64,000 nt of DNA from UBA10649 sp963842725 (GTDB lineage: Bacteria; Actinomycetota; Actinomycetes; S36-B12), in the NCBI GenBank assembly GCA_963842725.1, contig CAWJHN010000001.1:124001-188000 (forward strand), written 5' to 3'. The position numbers were made by a program, and so were the translations under genes. Positions 44,260 to 53,285 of the stretch are shown one piece after another; position 1 is the stretch's first letter; each line of letters opens with the position of its first letter. The notes under the pieces were generated by a model. The model saw only the letters and a list, made by a program, of their open reading frames with translations. It had not been told where the DNA came from and searched no databases.

Positions 44260-45901
44260 CTATCGCCGGAAGAGGCCGCGGCGCTTGGCCGACGCGGACT
44301 GGGCGTCGCCGCCGGGGCCGGTCAGGACGACCGAGGCGAACGGCTCGTCGGATGCGTCCGGCATGGCCGCGGGCTGCCAGGTCGACAGGTCCCGCCCCGG
44401 CAGGCAGGCGCGGGCCAGTTCGTTGTACGCCGGACCGATCAGGGGATGGTCGAGCAGCGCGAACATGCGGTTGAGGTTCGTCGCGGTCAGGACGTCCTTG
44501 GTGGCCAGCGGGATGACGCCGACGACGGGGACACCGAGGCCGGCGGCCAGCACCTGCTCGCGTTCCATGCCCACGTTCGCGACGGACTGGTTGACGATGA
44601 TCCCGATCTTCTCGCGGGCGATGCCCAGCCCCGACTCGTCCATCGGGGCCGTGATCTCGCGCAGCGCCCGGGCCATGCCCTGCACGGCCGTGGACGCCAG
44701 CGTCGTGACGAACAGCACCTCGTCGGCCTCGGGTAGCGCCACCTGCGCGATGAGGGGATCGAGGTACTGGACGCTGGTGTCCATGACGATGACGTCGTAC
44801 ATGCGCTGGAGGCTGCGGATGATCGCGCGGTAGAAGTCCGGGCCGACCGTGTCGGCGGTCCGCGGCCGGATCGGGGCCAGCAGCGTGTCGACGTCGAGTC
44901 CGTCGGCATGCACCAGGTTGCGCCGGATGCGCTCCTCGTCCCACACCGGCTGCACCCGGATGTTGAGTGCGGTCGGCATGAACTTGCCGATGAGGGATGC
45001 GACCTGGCCGTCGCGCGTGTCGAGGTCGATCAGGCAGACCGAGAGCGGGCGCCCCGAATCCCGAGACGCACGGGCGATGGATCCCGCGAGGAGGATCGAC
45101 GCCGTCGACTTGCCCGAGCCGCCCTTGCTCGACGTGACGGTGATGGTCATCTGCCCGGGCACCTTGGGCCGGCTCAGCAGTTCGGCCGAGGCCGCCGCCG
45201 GCAGTCCGTGGCCGCCGTTCGAGTCCGCGGGTGCCGACGCCCTGGTCGGGACGGGGGCCGGGCCCGTCAGCAGGGGTGGCAGGGTCGGGCGTCCAGGAGC
45301 GCCGGATCCGGGGGTCCGCGCCGCAGCCGGGGCGATCGGCACGAGCGGGGCGACGTCCTCCGGCGGCGGTGCCGGTTCCCACACCGTCGACGGGGCGATC
45401 GCGTCGCGCGACAGCTCGCGATCGACGGCCACCGGGAACCGCTCCGGGAACGCGACCTCGGCGGCCAGGACCGACCGCATCGCCTCGAGCACGGCCAAGC
45501 CGCCGCGTTCGATCGGCAGGAAGTGGAAGTCGAGGGAGTCGGGCGCCAGCCCCTGGCCCTGCGCCGCGGCCTCGAGCAGGTGCTCCAGGTGGTCCAGGTC
45601 GTCGGGTCGCCACACGGCGACGAACACATGGGCGCCGGCGTGCGACATCGCCACGATCGCGCCGGCGGTCTGGGCCAGTTCGGACTCCGCGCTGCTCGTC
45701 CCCTCCATCAGGGAGTCGGAGAACACCAGGACGCGGGAATGCTGGTCGAGCCGCCCGCCCGACAGCGCATCCCACATGGCCGCGATCGTGGGCTGGCGGT
45801 CCTGAAGGCGTCCACGCGGCGCCGCTGGCGAAGAGCAGGTCGTACAGGTCTCGCTCGGCGACGACGATGACGCCGGGGCCGAGCGGGGCTGACGCGTCCA
45901 C
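44260..45901 (-). CDS. CpaE/MinD-like ATPase, one frameshift near the start
   Basis: CpaE-type proteins are ParA/MinD-like ATPases that position pilus machinery. After an N-terminal receiver-like domain (residues ~1-140) and a Pro/Ala-rich linker comes a MinD-fold domain with the deviant Walker A SSKGGSGKSTAS (~residue 257) and VIVMDTSVQYLDP as Walker B. The first ~30 residues (PGVIVVAERDLYDLLFASG) are in another frame; the change is near 45808-45815 (length 3n+1). GTG 45901 has GAGGAGG six bases upstream. It may act with PilB/PilT or the sigma factor encoded divergently. Confidence 0.8.
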
Positions 45902-46155
45902 TTCCCGCCTCCTCGTCGTCGATCGTGATGCCCGCTGCGGATCGGGGCGCACCACGTCGCCAGTTCGCCATTCGCGACGACTGGCCCCACCCGTCACTCT
46001 ACTAGCCGCGGACCCTCAACCCCGCGAGTTCCCACCGGAGTTCGGCGGGGAATTGCTCGGTCAAACGGGGCCAGACGGCGCCATCCGAGCCAATACCCAA
46101 GGTGCGGGCCGGACACCGGACCGAGGCCGTGGCATGGATCTCGAGGGGGTTGACC

Positions 46156-46989
46156 ATGGCGACCACGCCGACCAGTTCGAGCAGCCTGCGGACTCATGCG
46201 GATGATCCGGATCTCGTCGATCGCTACGCACCGATCTTCGACGACGACCGCGAGCTGGCGGCGACGTGGATCGCCTGCAAGCTCGACCACGACCCGGCAG
46301 CGGCCGCCGCTCTGGCCGTGACCTACACGCCCCTGGTCCGCTACGTCGTGTCCCGCATGAACGTCACCCTCCCCGCGAGCCTCGAGCGGGGCGATCTCGT
46401 CGGATTCGGCACGATCGGCCTCATCGACGCCATCTCGCGCTTCGACATGGATCGCGGCCTGACGTTCCAGACGTACGCGGTCACCCGCATCCGCGGCGCG
46501 ATCCTCGACGACCTTCGCGCGCTCGACTGGGTGCCGCGAGCGGTCCGGGGCAAGATGCACGTCATCGACCGGGCCACGGCCGCGTTCGAGCAGGACCACG
46601 GGTGCGAACCGGCACTCGACGAGGTCGCCCGCGAGACCGGGCTGCGGCCCGGCGAGGTGCGCAGCACGCTGGTGGCCTACCGCAACGGGTACCTGGCCAG
46701 CCTGGACGAGCGGATGCAGGCGGATGCGGGCGGCGAGGACGAGGCGCGGGGGTGGCAGCTGTGCGACCTGACAGCCGAGCTGCCCGAGGAGATCTACGAC
46801 CATGAGGAGAGCGGACGGACGGTTCGGGCGCAGATCCGCCAACTGAAGCTGCGCGATCGAGCGGTCGTGGCCCTCTACTACTTCGAGGAGCTGACCTTCG
46901 CCGAGATCGGCCGGGTGCTCTCGGTCAGCGAGTCGCGCGTCTGCCAGCTGCACGGCAGGGCGATCCGCGCCCTGCGCGACGCCGCCTGA
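46156..46989 (+). CDS. Sigma factor of the WhiG/FliA (sigma-28) type
   Basis: The 277-residue protein has sigma region 2 (RGDLVGFGTIGLIDAISRFD, ~residues 75-95), followed by RIRGAILDDLRALDWVPRAVR, a signature of the FliA/WhiG branch. Region 3 and region 4 (FAEIGRVLSVSESRVCQLHG) complete it. No flagellar gene is seen here, so a role in pilus or developmental expression is likelier than flagella. GAGGGGG lies a few bases before the ATG at 46156. It is divergent from the CpaE-like gene, and 254 bp of non-coding DNA separates them. Confidence 0.9.
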   Translation: MATTPTSSSSLRTHADDPDLVDRYAPIFDDDRELAATWIACKLDHDPAAAAALAVTYTPLVRYVVSRMNVTLPASLERGDLVGFGTIGLIDAISRFDMDRGLTFQTYAVTRIRGAILDDLRALDWVPRAVRGKMHVIDRATAAFEQDHGCEPALDEVARETGLRPGEVRSTLVAYRNGYLASLDERMQADAGGEDEARGWQLCDLTAELPEEIYDHEESGRTVRAQIRQLKLRDRAVVALYYFEELTFAEIGRVLSVSESRVCQLHGRAIRALRDAA

Positions 46990-46997
46990 CGGGCCGA

Positions 46998-47384
46998 TCA
47001 GCGCACGAGTCCGGCTGGGCCACCGAGGATGAATTCGCGGCGGGCACCGGTGTCGGTGACCAGCAGCTCGGACGCATCCGCGGCGGGGAGCTCCTCGGCC
47101 CGGGCGGGGGCCTGCACGGCGCCGGCGAAGGCCGTCGACTGCGGCGACGGGTCGACGTCGTTCGTGACCGTGCGGATGCCGACGTCGAAGATCCGCGTGG
47201 CGGCGTCCTCGACCTCCTGGATGGTGCTCCCGAAGAACGTCGATTCCAGGTCGTCGTCGGCAACGAGGTCGAACCGGGCGGTGACCTCGTCCTGGTCGAG
47301 GACCCCGAACACGGACGGCCGGGCCGGGCGGGAGGGCCGCTCCCCATCGGTGAAGAAGCTCAGGCCGATCGCGTCGCCCGTCAT
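46998..47384 (-). CDS. Hypothetical protein, pilus accessory operon
   Basis: The 128-residue protein is acidic, with no signal peptide or membrane helix. No family is recognised. The ATG overlaps the preceding stop (ATGA), so it is translated with its upstream neighbour. It is convergent with the sigma factor gene, 8 bp away. Confidence 0.6.
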   Translation of the reverse strand: MTGDAIGLSFFTDGERPSRPARPSVFGVLDQDEVTARFDLVADDDLESTFFGSTIQEVEDAATRIFDVGIRTVTNDVDPSPQSTAFAGAVQAPARAEELPAADASELLVTDTGARREFILGGPAGLVR

Positions 47385-47818
47385 GCCCGCCTGTCCCGCC
47401 AGTGCACCGGCGCGAAGTCCGGCACCTCGACCTCGAGCGGCTCCGGCAGGAGCACGCGATCCAGCCCCGCGAGCAGGCTGCGCGTGTCGGTGACCAGATT
47501 GAGGGAGGCGATCGGCAGGTCGCCGGGGACCCAGTCATGGCGATGCCACTGGACGGTCCACTGGATGGGCCATACCTGCTCGAGCGACTCCTCGGCAACC
47601 CGGAGGAGCGGATCGCCGGACGCGACGGTCGGGTGCACGCTGTAGCGGATCGCCCCGGGACGGCCGTGCGGTGCATCGCAGTAGATCTCGACGCGGAAGA
47701 ACGTGTGGACGTCGTCGGCGTCGATCATGCCGACGGGAGCGATGGCCGTGACCACGCCGGTACCGGTGCGCACGAGGTACTGCCTACCTCGGTCATCCGA
47801 CTCGACCCACGTCTGCAT
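47381..47818 (-). CDS. Hypothetical protein, pilus accessory operon
   Basis: The 145-residue protein is unrecognised; its beta-rich pattern (RVEIYCDAPHGRPGAIRYSV) and several Trp residues suggest a compact soluble domain. GAGGAG six bases before the ATG fixes the start. A GCCGATAT box with TCAG 15 bp upstream lies about 50 bp before the start and may be a WhiG/FliA-type promoter. Confidence 0.6.
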   Translation of the reverse strand: MQTWVESDDRGRQYLVRTGTGVVTAIAPVGMIDADDVHTFFRVEIYCDAPHGRPGAIRYSVHPTVASGDPLLRVAEESLEQVWPIQWTVQWHRHDWVPGDLPIASLNLVTDTRSLLAGLDRVLLPEPLEVEVPDFAPVHWRDRRA

Positions 47819-47870
47819 GGTGGACTCCTCTATCCATGAGCATGCCCTCGTCGACGGCATCTCACAAGAG

Positions 47871-47897
47871 ATATCGGCCACTCTGCAGTAGGGCTGA
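47871..47897 (-). promoter_or_regulatory. Possible sigma-28 (WhiG/FliA)-type promoter
   Basis: On the minus strand TCAG, then exactly 15 bp, then GCCGATAT (47871-47878). The -10 matches seven of eight positions of GCCGATAA recognised by FliA/WhiG, and the spacing is canonical. The -35 matches TAAA at only two of four. Confidence 0.4.
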
Positions 47898-47940
47898 ACC
47901 CCTCAGGGGGCCGGATCCGTCCCCTGTCCGACGGACACGG

Positions 47941-48753
47941 TCACCAGCCGACGGCCGTCCGGTACGCCTCCCACACGGCGGCTCCGGCCAGCAGCCCGAT
48001 CAGGGCACCGGCGAGCAGGTACGGACCGAACGGGATCTGGGTGCCCCTCGATGCCCTCCCGGTGACCATCAGGACGATGCCGACCAGGCCGCCCAGCAGG
48101 AAGGCGGCCAGGAGGCCCACGACGGCGGACGGGAACGCGACCCAGCCCAGCGTCGCGCCCAGCACCGGGGCGAGCTTGACGTCGCCGAAGCCCATTCCAC
48201 GGCCGCGGGTGAGCAGCCACAGTCCGCCGATCAGGGCCAGCCACGCAGCCGCTCCGGCCAGGGCCTCCCCCAGCGGCCACTCGCCGTCGATCACCCCCGC
48301 GAACGCCAGGCCGACGACCGTGACGGGATACAGCGGCAGCACGATCGCGTCGGGCAGTCGGTGGTGCTCGAGGTCGATGAACCACAGCGCGACGCCGGCG
48401 CTGCCCAGCACGAGCAGGAGCGGCAGCAGTGGGTCGACGCCCGTCGGCTGCCACGCCCACCAGCCCATCAGCAGCCACACGGCACCGGTGAGCAGCTCGA
48501 CGAGCGGGTACCGAGGGGAGATCGGCGTCTTGCATGCTCGGCACCGGCCGCGAAGGAGCAGCCACGACAGCACCGGGATGTTGTCGCGCGGCGCGATCGG
48601 CGTTCCGCAGCCCGGGCACGCCGATCCCGGCCGCACGATCGACATGCCGTTCGGCACCCGGTAGATGACGACGTTGAGGAAGGATCCGACGATCACCCCG
48701 AGTCCGCCGAGGAGCACGACGTAGAGGCCGGCCAGGACGGGTCCCTCGCTCAC
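47941..48753 (-). CDS. pilD: Prepilin peptidase PilD
   Basis: PilD cuts and N-methylates type IV prepilins. The 270-residue membrane protein has the N-terminal cytoplasmic zinc module (CPGCGTPIAP…CRAC, residues ~46-74) typical of the long, methylating form, and the two aspartyl-protease motifs IDLEHHRLPD (~126) and GFGDVKLAP (~184). Its GTG overlaps the stop of the DUF4388-like gene (GTGA), placing it in the accessory operon. Confidence 0.94.
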   Translation of the reverse strand: MSEGPVLAGLYVVLLGGLGVIVGSFLNVVIYRVPNGMSIVRPGSACPGCGTPIAPRDNIPVLSWLLLRGRCRACKTPISPRYPLVELLTGAVWLLMGWWAWQPTGVDPLLPLLLVLGSAGVALWFIDLEHHRLPDAIVLPLYPVTVVGLAFAGVIDGEWPLGEALAGAAAWLALIGGLWLLTRGRGMGFGDVKLAPVLGATLGWVAFPSAVVGLLAAFLLGGLVGIVLMVTGRASRGTQIPFGPYLLAGALIGLLAGAAVWEAYRTAVGW

Positions 48754-50162
48754 GGGCGGTCGGCGGGTGGGGGCAGCGGCCTCTCCAGCGCCACCACGGC
48801 AGCCTTCGCCGACCGGAGCCGCTTCCTGATGGTGGCCGCCCGGCTGATGGCCTCGCGCTCGAGGATCGACGCCTCCAGCAGCGCGGCCTTCATCTCGGCC
48901 ACCTCGAGCAGGGCGTTCTCCAGCCGCAGCTGGCGTACGTGCTCGTTCGTCGGGTAGTCGAAGAGATCGTCCAGGTCGCTGTCCGACGGGTCAGGGTGCG
49001 CGGGCTCGGGGACGCGCGCGGACTCGGGGACGTGCGCGGGCTCGGGGACAGGCGCCGGCTCGGGGACGACCACGGCCGCGACGACCGGAGGGGGCACGAC
49101 CACCGGTTCAGGCACGACGACCGGCTCGGGGACCGCGGCCGGCTCCTGCTGCAGGACCCGCTCGGACGCGGGGACCGGCCCCGGCACGGACTCGTCCGCG
49201 TCCTGCGGCCACGCGGGCAGCAGCGGGAGCGACGCCGCCTCGGAGGCGGCCGCCACGAACGCGTCGTCCGCCTGCGGCACCGGAGCGGGCACAGCAGGTT
49301 CGGCCACCGCCGGACCCGGCACGGGCACGGCCGGCTCCAGAACTGCCGGACGAACGACGCCCGTCCCGAAGGCCTCCGGCACCAGCAGGTGCGAGGGCGG
49401 CGGTGCCGACGAGCCGCTGACGCGGGCCGCCCCGGCCTGCAGCAGCTGAACCGCGATGTGGACGGCCTCGGCCCGGGTCAGGCCGAGTTCGTAGGCGATG
49501 GCGTCGAGCGACCGGGAACCGTCCATCGCCCCCATCATCGCCTCGAACTCCGGCAGCCCCAGCTGCTCGGGCAGGCCGACGCGATTCGCCTCGAGCACGA
49601 CCGCATCCGGTCCGTCGTTCTCGCCCACCAGGGCCCACGTGGTGGCCAGTCGCTCCTCGCGCAGGCGCACGAGATCGACCAGCGCGGCGACCGGCAGCGG
49701 AAGGGTGCAGAAGTCCGCCGTCCGCTCGCCAGGTCGCAGGGCGGTCTTCGCCTTGGGCAGTGCCAGGACCGCACCGAGGCTCGCGAGGAGGTACTCCTGG
49801 TGGACGCTCGCGAGGAGGTCGACGCTGATCCACTTCTGCTGCACGGCCATCACGCCCGCACGCGGATCGGCAGGGTCGGTCCCGACCGCTGAGGCCAGCC
49901 GAGACCGGCGGGCGGAGTCGAGGGCCCCGCTCGAGCTCAGCCTCGACAGGACCCGGGGTGCGAACCCCTCGAGGCGGATCGAGTAGAGCCCCCCGTCGAA
50001 GAGGAAGAGCCGCGCCTCGGCGTCGGCCTCCCGGTCCACGACCTGCACGACCCCGGAGAATGACGTGTCCGCTGCCTCGGTCAGTTCGCGGAGGAGTCGC
50101 GGGTTGACGGCTGACGCCGGCTCGCCCTCGACGCGCTTGCGCCGTCCCAGGCTCAGTGCCAT
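48750..50162 (-). CDS. DUF4388-like protein with a Pro/Glu/Val repeat region
   Basis: The 470-residue protein starts with a ~90-residue domain (SFSGVVQVVDREADAEARLF) that resembles DUF4388/PatA-type effector domains found with gliding and pilus systems. A second helical domain follows, then a 150-residue low-complexity region with repeated PEP, VPEP and PAPVP motifs, and a C-terminal coiled-coil (LRLENALLEVAEMKAALLEA). The similarity to DUF4388 is my judgement from pattern only. The start 50162 has GGTGGGGAG upstream. It is translated with pilD. Confidence 0.65.
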   Translation of the reverse strand: MALSLGRRKRVEGEPASAVNPRLLRELTEAADTSFSGVVQVVDREADAEARLFLFDGGLYSIRLEGFAPRVLSRLSSSGALDSARRSRLASAVGTDPADPRAGVMAVQQKWISVDLLASVHQEYLLASLGAVLALPKAKTALRPGERTADFCTLPLPVAALVDLVRLREERLATTWALVGENDGPDAVVLEANRVGLPEQLGLPEFEAMMGAMDGSRSLDAIAYELGLTRAEAVHIAVQLLQAGAARVSGSSAPPPSHLLVPEAFGTGVVRPAVLEPAVPVPGPAVAEPAVPAPVPQADDAFVAAASEAASLPLLPAWPQDADESVPGPVPASERVLQQEPAAVPEPVVVPEPVVVPPPVVAAVVVPEPAPVPEPAHVPESARVPEPAHPDPSDSDLDDLFDYPTNEHVRQLRLENALLEVAEMKAALLEASILEREAISRAATIRKRLRSAKAAVVALERPLPPPADRP

Positions 50163-50287
50163 CTCCCCACCACCCTTCTCGCTCGTCCCGAAGTCTGTCG
50201 TATGTGGACGTCCTATGGGTGGATCGGAGCGACGGCGGCGCGCGGCCACCCAGGACGAGGGATCAATAGCTCGACGCCGGCACGGGA

Positions 50288-51007
50288 TCAGCGAAGCAGG
50301 TGCTCGGGCACTCCGGTCTCGTGGATCGGGCACCGGGGCGCACCCGCGTGGTCGACCGATCCCACCATGTATGCGGGCTTGCCGGTGCAGCCGGCCCGCG
50401 GGTCCTCGCGGTAGATCCGGCCGAAGCCCGAGTACAGGTCGCCCTGCGTGATGGCGCTGGCCCGCTCGGCCGCCTCCGACCGGTTGGTGATGCGGATGAC
50501 GTGCTCCGGAACGATCTCGAGGACCTGATCAGGGCTGCGCAGGCGCCACTTGTAGTGGTGGACGGAGAGCTCGCCCATCACGGTGCGCTCGGTGCTGTCC
50601 GGCATCAGGACCGTGACCGAGCACCGGGTGCCGACGAAGGGACGCAGGTCCACGACCTCCCCGGTCGACAGGGTGAACGTGAAGGCGAGTCCTCCGACGA
50701 AGCGCCGGTAGCCCAGCCGCGGGTCGTAGCACTTGCCGACGTGCTCGCGAATGCACCGCTCCGCATCCGCGAAGGAGGACGAGGTCCCCTCCACGAGCAG
50801 TCGCGGCATCCCCTGGTCCTGCTGCGAGGCCTCCGACAGGTCCCAGTCGAATGCGCGGATGATCCGTCGACCATCGGAGTCGTCGCCGTTCGCGACCTCC
50901 CTGCCGACGATCCGCGCGACGAAGTGCTCGGTGACCCAGCTCCACAGCAGCACGCCCGGGGAGTCCGTGTAGGTCCACGGGACGGGCTCCACCAGGTCGG
51001 TGGTCAC
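50288..51007 (-). CDS. Hypothetical protein, pilus accessory operon
   Basis: The 239-residue protein is unrecognised. A Trp-rich N-terminus (VPWTYTDSPGVLLWSWV) and a His/Cys group near the C-terminus (CTGKPAYMVGSVDHAGAPRC) could hint at a metal site, but this is speculation. Its GTG overlaps the preceding stop (GTGA). No membrane segment. Confidence 0.6.
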   Translation of the reverse strand: MTTDLVEPVPWTYTDSPGVLLWSWVTEHFVARIVGREVANGDDSDGRRIIRAFDWDLSEASQQDQGMPRLLVEGTSSSFADAERCIREHVGKCYDPRLGYRRFVGGLAFTFTLSTGEVVDLRPFVGTRCSVTVLMPDSTERTVMGELSVHHYKWRLRSPDQVLEIVPEHVIRITNRSEAAERASAITQGDLYSGFGRIYREDPRAGCTGKPAYMVGSVDHAGAPRCPIHETGVPEHLLR

Positions 51008-52185
51008 CGACCGTCCACTCCCTCGACGTGCGCTAGCACGCGCTGCACTGCGGCCGCGGCCGTCTTCGGCAGCACCTCGAGCTCGCGCGCCACCTCGGGC
51101 CTGCTGAGGTTCTCCCAGAACGTCAGGTACACCGCGGCGAGCGCCAGCGGATCCTGCCGATGACGGCTCGAGGTGGGATCGTTGACGGCCCCGAGGATCG
51201 CGCGGGTGAGGTCGGCACTTCGCAGATAGGAGGTGGCGTCCGCCTCGACGTCCTCGCCCGACGCCACCTGGACGGTGTCGATCAGGTCGGCGTCCTGCGG
51301 ACCGACGACCAGCGAGCGGCAGTTGCGCACACTGGACAGGCTAGCGATCGCGTGCTCGCGACGTCGAAGGTCGGTGACGCTCGTGTTCAGGGCGTCGGCC
51401 AGCTCGCCCTCGGTGGGCAGGCGGTGCTCGTCGGCGGCGATGCGATCGGCCATCCGGTGCAGGGCGACCTGATCGCTGACGACGTTGCGCCCGTAAGCCG
51501 AGCGAGCGGCATCCTGCGGCCAGGTGCGGAGCTTGCCGAGCATGAAGGCGAGGAAGTTGAGCGTCCCGTTGCGTCCCTCGCGGTCCGCGTCATAGCGGTC
51601 TGCGTGGTCGGAGATGAACAGGTACATCATCGACCGCACGTCCTGGTCGTCGATCAGGTCGAGGTCGGCCACGATGCGTCGGCGGATCGAGTAGGTGCGC
51701 GGGAACAGCCAGTCGACCGCGGCGGACACCAGTTCGGGGAAGAGCGGGCTCGGGATGCTGTCGAGGTCGCGGAACGGGACATTGAGCTCGACGCGCACGT
51801 TGACGGGCTCGACCTCGTGCCGCTCGCACCAGTCCCTGATGATCTCGCGGGCCTCGTAGCCCCTGCCCTGGGGAACCCACACGCGATGCTGGCCGTCGCT
51901 CCACTGCCGCGTGTACGCGACCATCCCCAGATCGGGCAGGAGTCGACGGGCATCGAACTCGTCGACGGTGTCCCAGTGCACGCGGTCGCACACCATCGCG
52001 GGTGCGTATGCCAGGACCTCGCGCTCGTCCATGCCGCGCACGACCAGGTTCGGCACCTTGCGACCGATCCGATGACCCGCCGTGATGATCGTCTCGGTGT
52101 CGGGGACATCGGTATCGAGCGGATCGGTGTCGAGCGGATCGGTGTCGAGCGGATCGCCGTCGAGGGGATCGTGGAGGACGGCCAT
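51004..52185 (-). CDS. Sigma-70-like regulatory protein of unknown type
   Basis: The 393-residue protein ends with a helix-turn-helix (LSRPEVARELEVLPKTAAAAV) like sigma region 4, preceded by RLPTEGELADALNTSVTDLRRRE, which matches sigma region 3. A stretch before that (FISDHADRYDADREG…FLAFMLGKLRTW) is weakly like region 2. The first ~150 residues are different, and the N-terminus has DPLDTD repeats. I read it as a divergent sigma-like or anti-sigma-related regulator; a plain DNA-binding protein is also possible. It is translated with its operon neighbours. Confidence 0.55.
   Translation of the reverse strand: MAVLHDPLDGDPLDTDPLDTDPLDTDVPDTETIITAGHRIGRKVPNLVVRGMDEREVLAYAPAMVCDRVHWDTVDEFDARRLLPDLGMVAYTRQWSDGQHRVWVPQGRGYEAREIIRDWCERHEVEPVNVRVELNVPFRDLDSIPSPLFPELVSAAVDWLFPRTYSIRRRIVADLDLIDDQDVRSMMYLFISDHADRYDADREGRNGTLNFLAFMLGKLRTWPQDAARSAYGRNVVSDQVALHRMADRIAADEHRLPTEGELADALNTSVTDLRRREHAIASLSSVRNCRSLVVGPQDADLIDTVQVASGEDVEADATSYLRSADLTRAILGAVNDPTSSRHRQDPLALAAVYLTFWENLSRPEVARELEVLPKTAAAAVQRVLAHVEGVDGR
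52106..52165 (-). repeat. 15-bp tandem repeat inside a coding sequence
   Basis: The 15-bp unit GGATCGGTGTCGAGC occurs as two perfect and two imperfect copies. It encodes the five-residue repeat (DPLDT) at the N-terminus of the sigma-like protein. Copy number could change the protein length by five residues without breaking the frame. Confidence 0.85.
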
Positions 52186-52189
52186 GGGG

Positions 52190-52612
52190 TCAGGCCACCG
52201 ATGCCAGCATCCGCACCGTGTCGCCGAGCGACGAGGATGACGTTCCCTGGCGCGCGACCGCGACCGCAGCGAGGCGGGCCTCGCTCGACGACGGGTCGGG
52301 CAGGGTGACGAGTGCGGGGTCGTAGCAGCGCAGGTCCTCGACGATGCCCTGCAGCAGCTGCACCGCGGAGCGCGGCTCGGGTGCGGCCACCTTGATGTCG
52401 TCGATGGTGCCCAGGGTGATGGCGAGGGTGATGTGGAGGCGCGACTCGTCGAGCGACAGGCCTGCGATTCGAACGCGCACGTCGGGGGCGGAGTCGAGGT
52501 ATGCGGCGATCGACTTGGCTGCCGGAGCCGCACTTGCGCGGGTCGGCGCGATGCGCAGGGCGACCTCGAACTCGCGGCGCAGGCCCGCGTACTCGTTCAT
52601 CCGCTTTTCCAT
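52190..52612 (-). CDS. Hypothetical protein at the head of the accessory operon
   Basis: The 140-residue protein is unrecognised; a compact alpha/beta pattern (VRVRIAGLSLDESRLHITLAITLG) is visible, with no export signal. GAAGG lies 8 bp before the ATG at 52612. It heads a chain of overlapping genes reaching to pilD, so it is probably part of the pilus system. The ~120 bp upstream to the pilin terminator hold no gene. Confidence 0.6.
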   Translation of the reverse strand: MEKRMNEYAGLRREFEVALRIAPTRASAAPAAKSIAAYLDSAPDVRVRIAGLSLDESRLHITLAITLGTIDDIKVAAPEPRSAVQLLQGIVEDLRCYDPALVTLPDPSSSEARLAAVAVARQGTSSSSLGDTVRMLASVA

Positions 52613-52735
52613 GATCAAACCTTCTCTTTGCCTCGTCCTTACCTTCTTGACTGTAGATCCCGGGGCATGGTGATGAGGGGGCAATTGGTCCCGTAGATGG
52701 CTATATCCGGCTATTCCTCGGAATGGCCGGAAAGG

Positions 52736-52775
52736 CCGAAGGGCCGCCGCACCTTTCGGTGCGGCGGCCCTTCGG
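52736..52775 (-). terminator. Terminator downstream of the prepilin gene
   Basis: This is a perfect 18-bp stem (CCGAAGGGCCGCCGCACC) with a GAAA loop on the minus strand, followed by CTTTCC. It separates the pilin-PilC-PilT-PilB transcript from the accessory operon. Confidence 0.75.
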
Positions 52776-52904
52776 TTCGTGCTTGTCCCAGAGCTCAGCT
52801 GGTCTCGAGTCAGGGTCCACGAGAGCGTTGACGGTCAGTGCGAGGACGGGCTCGGTGGGCGCCAGGCGTACCGCCGGCCGCACACGTCGACACTGGTGCG
52901 GCGA

Positions 52905-53285
52905 TCAGGGGCCAGCCCGCCCCCTGGGAGTCGTAGCCCACTCCTTGTCGGACTCGACATTGCAGCCGTCGATCGTGAACGCGTCGGTGGCGCTGGTGAG
53001 AACGACGATGTCGTTGCCCTGCGAGATGACGGGGTTGAGTCCGGGAGCTCGGCCTGCCTCGGCGGCCGGGTATGCGCCGGTGTCGGTGTAGATGGTCTCC
53101 ATGACCTTCGCGATGCCGTTCAGGTCGGCCTTGACCGACGCGTCACGCGCACTTGCGCGCTGGTTCAGGAACACCGGGATGGCGATGGCGGCAAGGATGC
53201 CGATGATGGCTACAACGACCAGCAGCTCGATGAGGGTGAAACCCGCGTCGCGGTCGTCTTGTGGCTTCATGATGCGAGTAAGCAT
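52905..53285 (-). CDS. Type IV prepilin (major pilin candidate)
   Basis: The short leader MLTRIMKPQDDRDAG is followed by FTLIELLVVVAIIGILA, the PilD cleavage site (G|F) and methylated hydrophobic helix with Glu at +5. AGGAGA sits 5 bp before the ATG at 53285. As read the mature pilin is ~111 residues, but the end (WATTPRGRAGP) looks frame-shifted. Near 52935 the +1 frame continues with GYDSQGAG and a Cys that could pair with the one in DGCNVE, and it stops at 52810, just before the terminator. The transcript from pilC passes a CCCC-N8-GGGG hairpin (53305-53322) ahead of this gene. Confidence 0.85.
   Translation of the reverse strand: MLTRIMKPQDDRDAGFTLIELLVVVAIIGILAAIAIPVFLNQRASARDASVKADLNGIAKVMETIYTDTGAYPAAEAGRAPGLNPVISQGNDIVVLTSATDAFTIDGCNVESDKEWATTPRGRAGP

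Noticed and set aside
52106..52165. Tandem repeat as a small CRISPR array
   Set aside because: Units are contiguous with no spacers, lie inside a coding frame, and no cas genes are present.
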